NCBI GenBank assembly: GCA_016290835.1
Contig: JAEEVG010000004.1
Span: 28,292-92,291 of the forward strand
Source of the DNA: Bacteroidales bacterium
GTDB lineage: Bacteria; Bacteroidota; Bacteroidia; Bacteroidales; UBA932
Direction of reading: 5' to 3'
DNA: 64,000 nucleotides
Positions 60,933 to 64,000 of this stretch are shown piece after piece. The position numbers were made by a program, and so were the translations under genes. A model generated the notes under the pieces. The model searched no databases. It was not told where the DNA came from and saw nothing but the letters and a program-made list of their open reading frames with translations. Within the stretch, counting starts at the first letter, position 1. Each line of letters starts with the position of its first letter.

Positions 60933-61757
60933 ATGGAGACAAAATATAATAAAACGGTTTCCTCTTCTGAAAGCGCTCTGTTAGGACTCCTGGCAGAAGA
61001 GGGAAAGCAATGGTTTACCATTGAAGAGGCATACGCCGCCTTTCCGGACAAATCGGCAGAGGCGGTGCGTTTCATGTTGAAGCGAATGCTGGACAAGGGG
61101 CTGTTGATTAAGCTTTCCAGAAAAGTTTATTGGACGGTTCCTTTTGACCAAGAGGCGGAAGACTATCTTCCAGACTGGCATTTGATGGCCGAACCACTAG
61201 CTGGAGGCAAACACTATATAGCCTACTATTCAGCCCTTCAGATTCACGGCCTTATTACCCAGCCGTCACTGAAAGAACAGATCGTCCGTGAGCGTCATAA
61301 AACGGAGACCATTATACTGAAAGGAGTTGAATTCCAGTTCATTTACCACAACCCCAAGCATTTTTTCGGGATGAGGAAAGTATGGATAGACTCATACAAC
61401 AAAGTATCCTGCTCCGATTTGGAAAAAACGATGATTGACTGCTTGTATATGCCGGCTTATGCCGGAGGCATCGTTGAGGTGGCGAAAGCGCTTTGGACGG
61501 CAAGGGAAAAACTGGACTATGGAAAACTGCTTGCTTACACAAATCAATTTGACAGCCAGGTTGTCATCAAAAGACTTGGATTCTTGCTGGATAAACTGGA
61601 GATCAGCACGAATATCATAGAAGAACTTCGCAGCCTACGCAGCGCGACGGTGTCACCATTGGACACGGAAGTCCCAAATGAGGGAAAGATTTCCACCAAG
61701 TGGAGTATCCGGCAGAATGTTGAGCTCGAAACAATTATCAACGCAATAAACAACTGA
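60933..61757 (+). CDS. abiEi: AbiEi-type antitoxin
   Basis: The 274-residue protein has an N-terminal winged-helix DNA-binding domain (ALLGLLAEEGKQWFTIEEAY, RFMLKRMLDKGLLIKLSRKV) and the AbiEi C-terminal domain (YYSALQIHGLITQPSLKEQI, VSCSDLEKTMIDCLYMPAYA). AbiEi represses the operon and counteracts the AbiEii nucleotidyltransferase toxin, a type IV pair associated with abortive infection. The toxin gene follows after four bases. The inverted repeats upstream are candidate operators. Confidence 0.88.
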   Translation: METKYNKTVSSSESALLGLLAEEGKQWFTIEEAYAAFPDKSAEAVRFMLKRMLDKGLLIKLSRKVYWTVPFDQEAEDYLPDWHLMAEPLAGGKHYIAYYSALQIHGLITQPSLKEQIVRERHKTETIILKGVEFQFIYHNPKHFFGMRKVWIDSYNKVSCSDLEKTMIDCLYMPAYAGGIVEVAKALWTAREKLDYGKLLAYTNQFDSQVVIKRLGFLLDKLEISTNIIEELRSLRSATVSPLDTEVPNEGKISTKWSIRQNVELETIINAINN

Positions 61758-61761
61758 TATC

Positions 61762-62565
61762 ATGATACGTCCGGCAGAAATTCAGAAGAAAGCGAACAAG
61801 GAAAAAGTGAGGGACACCCAGATAGAAAAGGATTACATCCTGACATGGATTCTCACAGGCGTAGCCAATAATGAAGCCTTGTCCCAAGCTTTGGCCTTCA
61901 AAGGCGGCACGGTCCTTAAAAAATTCTACTTCAAGGACTACCGCTATTCCGAGGACCTTGATTTCACCTTGGTTGATGATCGTCTTTCCAATGAGGAAAT
62001 CCAGAATGCTTTCAAGGAAGTGTTCCTATATGTTCGAGAAGAAGCCAACATTCCGCTCTCCATGGAGGATTTCGGCATCCACGAAACGGGAAACATCAAC
62101 TTCTATATCTCCTATGTCGGTCCCCTCGGAGGGACTGGGGCCAACAAACGCGTCAAGGTTGACATCTCCCGGACGGAATTGCTTTGCTTCAAGCTGGAGA
62201 AACGGCCAATGTTTGACGCCTATTCCGACCAAGAAGACTGTTCGGTCCATTGTTATTCTTTGGATGAGGTGATGACGGAGAAGATGCGGTCGCTGCTTTC
62301 CAGAACCCAGCCGCGTGATTACTATGACCTATGGTATTTGTCGGAAATGGAAGGCATGGAAATGACCGATCTCCGATTTGAGTTCGAGGCGAAAGCCCGA
62401 CACAAAGGCCTTGATCCAGATTCCTTGCAGGAGAAGCTTGACGGGAAGGTTAACGTTTTCAAGTCCAGATGGGAGAGTTCCATGAAGGACCAGATCGCAG
62501 AATTGCCTCCCTTTGAGCAGGTCCATCGAGAATTGGGCAAGCACTTCCGTCTTCTGTTCAAATAG
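61762..62565 (+). CDS. abiEii: AbiEii/AbiGii-type nucleotidyltransferase toxin
   Basis: The 267-residue protein carries the nucleotidyltransferase motif: FKGGT (residues 47-50 region) and RYSEDLDF with D65 and D67 as metal ligands. Downstream motifs VKVDISRTELLCFKLE, YSLDEVMTEKMRSLLSRTQP and PRDYYDLWYLSE are those of AbiEii toxins, which modify RNA targets with nucleotides to stop growth during phage infection. All key residues seem intact, so the pair is probably functional. Confidence 0.92.
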   Translation: MIRPAEIQKKANKEKVRDTQIEKDYILTWILTGVANNEALSQALAFKGGTVLKKFYFKDYRYSEDLDFTLVDDRLSNEEIQNAFKEVFLYVREEANIPLSMEDFGIHETGNINFYISYVGPLGGTGANKRVKVDISRTELLCFKLEKRPMFDAYSDQEDCSVHCYSLDEVMTEKMRSLLSRTQPRDYYDLWYLSEMEGMEMTDLRFEFEAKARHKGLDPDSLQEKLDGKVNVFKSRWESSMKDQIAELPPFEQVHRELGKHFRLLFK

Positions 62566-62597
62566 TAGCGACAATTAATGGGTGAATCAATGCCGTT

Positions 62598-63359
62598 ATG
62601 AATAATGATTTGAATGAACGCAGAAAAGCCAAGAAACGCTTGGCGCTGAACTCCCGTGATATTCATGTTGGGTGGATTGTGGGAGCGGGCGTTTCTATGC
62701 TCATCTTTTTGCTGGCCACTTTCGCCACGGCTTACCGCCATGACGCGTATTCTTCAAGGTTAGGGTTAAGGGACCTGATGACTACAGATGTTTGGTTCCG
62801 GGTATTCCTAGCCTTAACCTGCTTTTCATTATTGTTGTTCCTAGGGCTGCTTGTTTACGCATTCGTCGCTGGAAGAATCGACAGGTCCGGTGATAACGAA
62901 GGACAGGAAGCGCTACCGATGGCTAAAACACCAGAAATTAAGGATGTGACGGAAGTTGCAATTAAAGATGAGTCTCCGGTAGTAACACGGCCAGCATCAT
63001 TCGCCATCAACGAGGATAAACTTCGAAAACTTCTGGACACGCCTTTTATGCGCAAGCAATCAAATGGTTCGAGCAAAACCAATCTCGACAGATTTATCGA
63101 TGACGTAAAAACCGTTCGAATCCAACATCAAAAGGGAGCAAAGGATGGCATCAACGACAAGAGCATCACTTCGATTGCCAAGATTCTCTACTCGAATAAG
63201 CACCAGAAGCAACGACCGCTTCCTTCCTTTGTCAAATGGAACACCACCTTATTTGAGTGTCTGAACTTAGAAGCGCCTCAAAAAGGGAATATCAATAAGA
63301 GTAAAGATTTGGACGAACAAATAACGAAGCTATTCAGTTACCTTATTCCCTCGGAATAA
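62598..63359 (+). CDS. Membrane protein with cytosolic tail, unknown function
   Basis: The 253-residue protein has two membrane segments (IVGAGVSMLIFLLATFATAY at about 28-47 and VFLALTCFSLLLFLGLLVYA at about 68-87), a linker, and a basic, helical C-terminal region of about 150 residues (KLRKLLDTPFMRKQSNGSS, SITSIAKILYSNKHQKQR). No family is recognised. It lies 32 bases after the AbiEii gene on the same strand, so it may be part of the same unit or separate cargo. Confidence 0.75.
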   Translation: MNNDLNERRKAKKRLALNSRDIHVGWIVGAGVSMLIFLLATFATAYRHDAYSSRLGLRDLMTTDVWFRVFLALTCFSLLLFLGLLVYAFVAGRIDRSGDNEGQEALPMAKTPEIKDVTEVAIKDESPVVTRPASFAINEDKLRKLLDTPFMRKQSNGSSKTNLDRFIDDVKTVRIQHQKGAKDGINDKSITSIAKILYSNKHQKQRPLPSFVKWNTTLFECLNLEAPQKGNINKSKDLDEQITKLFSYLIPSE

Positions 63360-63620
63360 TCCCCCTGAAGAATCCCCAGCCATAAGGGATAATCCCAACT
63401 TCAATCACCGCCGCTTGTGGGTAATTGACTGATAATCTGTCAATTGCCCGCATTTCTTATCAATCCCCACCTTTGTTCTACCAAATAATCTATTTTATGT
63501 TTGTCACGGCCAATCAGGAGCCGTGAGATTTCCGACCACGTGTTCCGGAGGCCCGAAGCCAAATGAGATCCCCATCGGAAAGGGGGTCAAGAGAGGCAGA
63601 ATTCCAAAACATATTTGACT
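63360..63620. promoter_or_regulatory. Gene-free stretch rich in short hairpins
   Basis: Three inverted repeats follow one another: GGGTAATTGAC / GTCAATTGCCC (63419-63429 and 63439-63449, one mismatch, 9-nt spacer), TCACGGC / GCCGTGA (63504-63510 and 63520-63526, 9-nt spacer) and TTCCGA / TCGGAA (63530-63535 and 63575-63580). It precedes an excisionase-like gene and may hold a control RNA, operators or a replication or transfer site. A weak -7-like CATATTTG is at 63610-63617. Confidence 0.45.
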
Positions 63621-63938
63621 ATGGATATGAAATTGGACTTGTTCGAGCTCCTCCGGGAATTTCCCGAAGCAAACCTGACTGTCCACGCCGGAGACCTGGG
63701 CCATTTCGCCCGGGAACTCCTGGCCGAAGCGCGTCAGGACTTCGAGCGCGAGCGCGCTGCGATCGCGGAGGAAAAAAAGGAGGAGTACCTCACCCCTGAG
63801 ATGGTCAAGACGCTGCTCAGGATTTCGGAGAGCACGCTCTACCGAATGGCGAAAGCAAAGATCCTCATCCCTGTGTTTGTCGGCGGACAGAAACGCTACC
63901 GGCGTTCCGACCTCGACAAGATCCTAAGCCCCTCGTAG
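63621..63938 (+). CDS. Excisionase-like helix-turn-helix protein
   Basis: ATG 63621 gives 105 residues (a TTG at 63615 would add two). The N-terminal half is helical and charged (FARELLAEARQDFERERAAI). The C-terminal half is a MerR-like or excisionase-type domain: LTPEMVKTLLRISESTLYRM and PVFVGGQKRYRRSDLDKIL. In Bacteroidetes elements, such proteins are found next to integrases and replication genes and direct excision or regulate transcription. Confidence 0.85.
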   Translation: MDMKLDLFELLREFPEANLTVHAGDLGHFARELLAEARQDFERERAAIAEEKKEEYLTPEMVKTLLRISESTLYRMAKAKILIPVFVGGQKRYRRSDLDKILSPS

Positions 63939-63940
63939 CG

Positions 63941-64000
63941 ATGCTTTACACGATCATCTATGATTTCATGTGGAAAGACCTGCGTCTCCGGGGCGCAGAG
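63941..64000 (+). CDS. Start of a further element gene, cut by the window edge
   Basis: ATG 63941 lies two bases after the stop of the HTH gene and opens a frame with MLYTIIYDFMWKDLRLRGAE up to the edge. The opening resembles HTH-type replication or plasmid-maintenance proteins in Bacteroidetes elements, but 20 residues are too few to be sure. Confidence 0.45.
   Translation, partial: MLYTIIYDFMWKDLRLRGAE

Larger units (their letters stand above)
57611..64000. mobile_element. Left part of an integrated element (island), cut by the window edge
   Basis: The element is inferred from a tRNA-derived att fragment at 57611-57632, a tyrosine recombinase gene immediately inside it, a lower-GC appearance, defence-type cargo (DUF1016 nuclease, AbiEi/AbiEii), a recombinase-tail duplication and an excisionase-like HTH gene near the right edge. 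The right boundary is outside the window. No relaxase or conjugation gene is seen in the visible part. Confidence 0.75.

Overview
The window reads as chromosomal DNA of a GC-rich member of the Bacteroidales, probably gut- or rumen-type; genus cannot be decided from sequence alone. The evidence is the recurrent TAnnTTTG (-7) promoter element with a TTTG-like box about 19-20 nt upstream, the lack of Shine-Dalgarno sequences, and lineage-typical families (BlaI/M56 pair, DUF4421, DUF3108, GH92, a FeoA-FeoB fusion with a Cys-rich partner, a long S16, PnuC, WG repeats, Bacteroidetes-type tyrosine recombinase).

Layout. 1-1463: the 5' part of a secreted protein, a gene-free stretch, then tRNA-Met(CAT) and tRNA-Gln(CTG) on the minus strand. 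1534-8178: ispF facing a mutL / rhomboid / tsaC cluster, then the BlaI-M56 signalling pair and rsmE. 8189-12382: radA, a YfcE-type phosphoesterase, galE, a CYTH protein and a beta-barrel protein. 12404-18132: a MacAB-TolC-like exporter (ATPase, two permeases, adaptor, outer-membrane channel). 18168-19062: a gene-free stretch with degenerate 51-bp repeats. 19063-20922: a small membrane protein, queH, a hemerythrin-LuxR fusion regulator and tRNA-Leu(GAG). 20990-26195: a lipoprotein, a Fibrobacter-major-domain-like protein and a 1291-residue secreted protein of unknown function. 26205-28724: ferrous iron uptake. 28796-36964: glycosyltransferases, rimM-rpsP, a broken GH39 gene, a DUF616 glycosyltransferase and a flippase fused to a TupA-like ATP-grasp domain. 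37005-41128: a compact sufB-pnuC-sufC-sufD-ispE operon with an unusually short SufD. 41217-47321: surface proteins, a sodium symporter and a C69 dipeptidase. 47324-53228: a one-strand set of secreted glycan and peptide enzymes (GH92, M28, GH5, mutarotase). 53398-57578: secreted proteins of mostly unknown role and a GH105-like lipoprotein.

From about 57611 to the right edge lies the left part of an integrated element. It begins with a fragment matching the 3' end of a tRNA gene (likely an att site), followed by a tyrosine recombinase, a DUF1016/YhcG nuclease, a second copy of only the last 69 nt of a recombinase gene, an AbiEi/AbiEii toxin-antitoxin pair, a membrane protein, a hairpin-rich gene-free stretch, an excisionase-like HTH protein and the start of a further gene. 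The element runs off the window.

The most notable observations are the recombinase-tail duplication around the YhcG gene with only synonymous differences, the tRNA-derived att fragment, the flippase-TupA fusion, the hemerythrin-LuxR fusion, the minimal SufD in a suf operon that also carries pnuC, the 1291-residue secreted protein, and a set of promoters placed so close to start codons that leaderless mRNAs are expected. No rRNA operon or CRISPR array was seen. Names rest on reading motifs by eye; no database search was run.
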